6,764 bases of DNA from an uncultured Eubacteriales bacterium. GTDB lineage: Bacteria > Bacillota > Clostridia > TANB77 > CAG-508. Numbering within the stretch: the stretch's first letter is position 1; every line of letters starts with the position of its first letter. The position numbers and the translations under genes were made by a program. Location of the stretch: assembly GCA_902760765.1 (NCBI GenBank), contig CACWHO010000062.1, positions 1-6,764 of the forward strand. The letters are read 5' to 3'. Positions 6,289 through 6,764 of this stretch are shown here, piece after piece. The notes beneath the pieces were generated by a model, which had not been told where the DNA came from, ran no database searches, and saw nothing but the letters and a program-made list of their open reading frames with translations.

Positions 6289-6420
6289 GATATTATGTGA
6301 AGTAATTATAAAAATATTGTAAATCCGTAGCTTTTGAAGAATTTTATAATAGTATTTTTGTATCATATTTTATAATTAAAAACATAAAATTAAATATATA
6401 TCTTTTTAGGAGTTGTCTTT

Positions 6421-6764
6421 ATGAAAAAGAAATTTTTAATTATTTTTTTATTGATTATGCTTTTATATAGTCCAATTATTTCCAATGCAGATGATATTGA
6501 TAATGAAACAATTGATGTAAATGCTGAAATAACATCAATAAAGCCAGAAAAAAATATAGAGCCACCAAAAACAAATTCGAGAGCGTGTGTTGTTATAGAT
6601 AGAAATACAAATATGATTCTTTATGGGAAAAAAGAAAATGAAAAAAGGAAAATGGCATCAACAACCAAAATAATGACCGCAATTGTTGTTATTGAAAATG
6701 GGAATCTTAATGATATTGTTGAAGTATCTAAAAAAGCAGCAGGAACAGGTGGTTCAAGACTTGG
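6421..6764 (+). CDS. D-alanyl-D-alanine carboxypeptidase (penicillin-binding protein, S11 family), 3' part outside the window
   Basis: The frame is open from ATG 6421 to the right edge (114 codons). AGGAG (6408-6412) lies eight bases upstream and fixes the start. Residues 1-23 form a signal peptide with a Lys-rich front, a hydrophobic core and a cut after SNA. A polar Asn/Glu/Pro linker follows (about 24-52). The catalytic domain begins near 53: VVIDRNTNMILYGK (57-70), then S80-T-T-K83 in ASTTKIMTA, which is the SxxK motif with S80 as nucleophile. The later SGN/SxN and KTG motifs lie beyond the edge. These enzymes remove the terminal D-Ala from peptidoglycan stem peptides outside the membrane and so limit cross-linking. 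The gene is divergent from the adhesin and shares its 323-bp upstream region. DacA- and DacF-like types cannot be told apart from this part. Confidence 0.92.
   Translation, partial: MKKKFLIIFLLIMLLYSPIISNADDIDNETIDVNAEITSIKPEKNIEPPKTNSRACVVIDRNTNMILYGKKENEKRKMASTTKIMTAIVVIENGNLNDIVEVSKKAAGTGGSRL

Larger units (their letters stand above)
6098..6420. promoter_or_regulatory. Divergent intergenic region between adhesin and carboxypeptidase genes
   Basis: These 323 bases hold no convincing gene. From left to right they contain the adhesin ribosome site (6105-6112), its near promoter (6131-6159), a plus-strand terminator-like hairpin (6193-6227), a far tandem promoter facing the adhesin (6254-6288) and the carboxypeptidase ribosome site AGGAG (6408-6412). 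The stretch 6289-6407 is very AT-rich. For the plus-strand gene I see two TATAAT boxes (6345-6350 and 6371-6376), neither with a recognisable -35 at normal spacing. Confidence 0.7.

Noticed and set aside
6345..6376. A sporulation-type (SigE/SigK-like) promoter before the carboxypeptidase, from CATATTTTA at 6364-6372
   Set aside because: The match is short, no matching -35 lies at the right distance, and such strings are common in DNA this rich in A and T.

Overview
The window is AT-rich DNA (roughly 30% G+C by eye). It has Gram-positive-type ribosome binding sites, SigA-type promoters, a thioester surface adhesin and a D-Ala-D-Ala carboxypeptidase, and it uses TGA as a stop. This fits a low-GC Firmicute, most likely a gut-type member of the Clostridia. 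The lineage is inferred from style and families; no marker gene fixes it.

Layout. Positions 1-893 (minus) hold a receiver-GGDEF protein cut by the left edge. Positions 917-1858 (minus) hold a membrane-anchored or secreted protein with three Ig-like repeats. The two genes are 23 bp apart and share a clear promoter at 1890-1918. A strong hairpin terminator (1932-1972) separates this unit from a large surface-protein locus at 1990-6097 (minus). That locus now reads as two ORFs, 2954-6097 (1047 aa) and 1990-2952 (320 aa). Together they make one adhesin: signal peptide, Cys-Gln thioester domain, five isopeptide-type stalk modules, acidic tail and C-terminal membrane anchor. The reading frame breaks inside module 4, where alignment with the sister modules shows about 26 nt missing. 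Positions 6098-6420 are a divergent regulatory region. At the right edge (6421-6764, plus) starts a D-alanyl-D-alanine carboxypeptidase.

How the parts may work together. The adhesin looks built to bind a target covalently through its thioester head and to present that head on a stalk stiffened by Lys-Asn cross-links. The carboxypeptidase trims peptidoglycan. The receiver-GGDEF protein may make or sense c-di-GMP, a common controller of adhesion, but only its position links it to the adhesin. The adhesin 5' leader shows no c-di-GMP riboswitch.

The points most worth following are four. The first is the frameshift or deletion in module 4. The second is a pair of near-identical 15-bp palindromes, each on the -35 box of one of two adhesin promoters 129 bp apart. 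The third is the alternating two-module organisation of the stalk, with a Lys/acid/Asn triad in every module. The fourth is a receiver domain whose phospho-acceptor Asp appears to be Asn.
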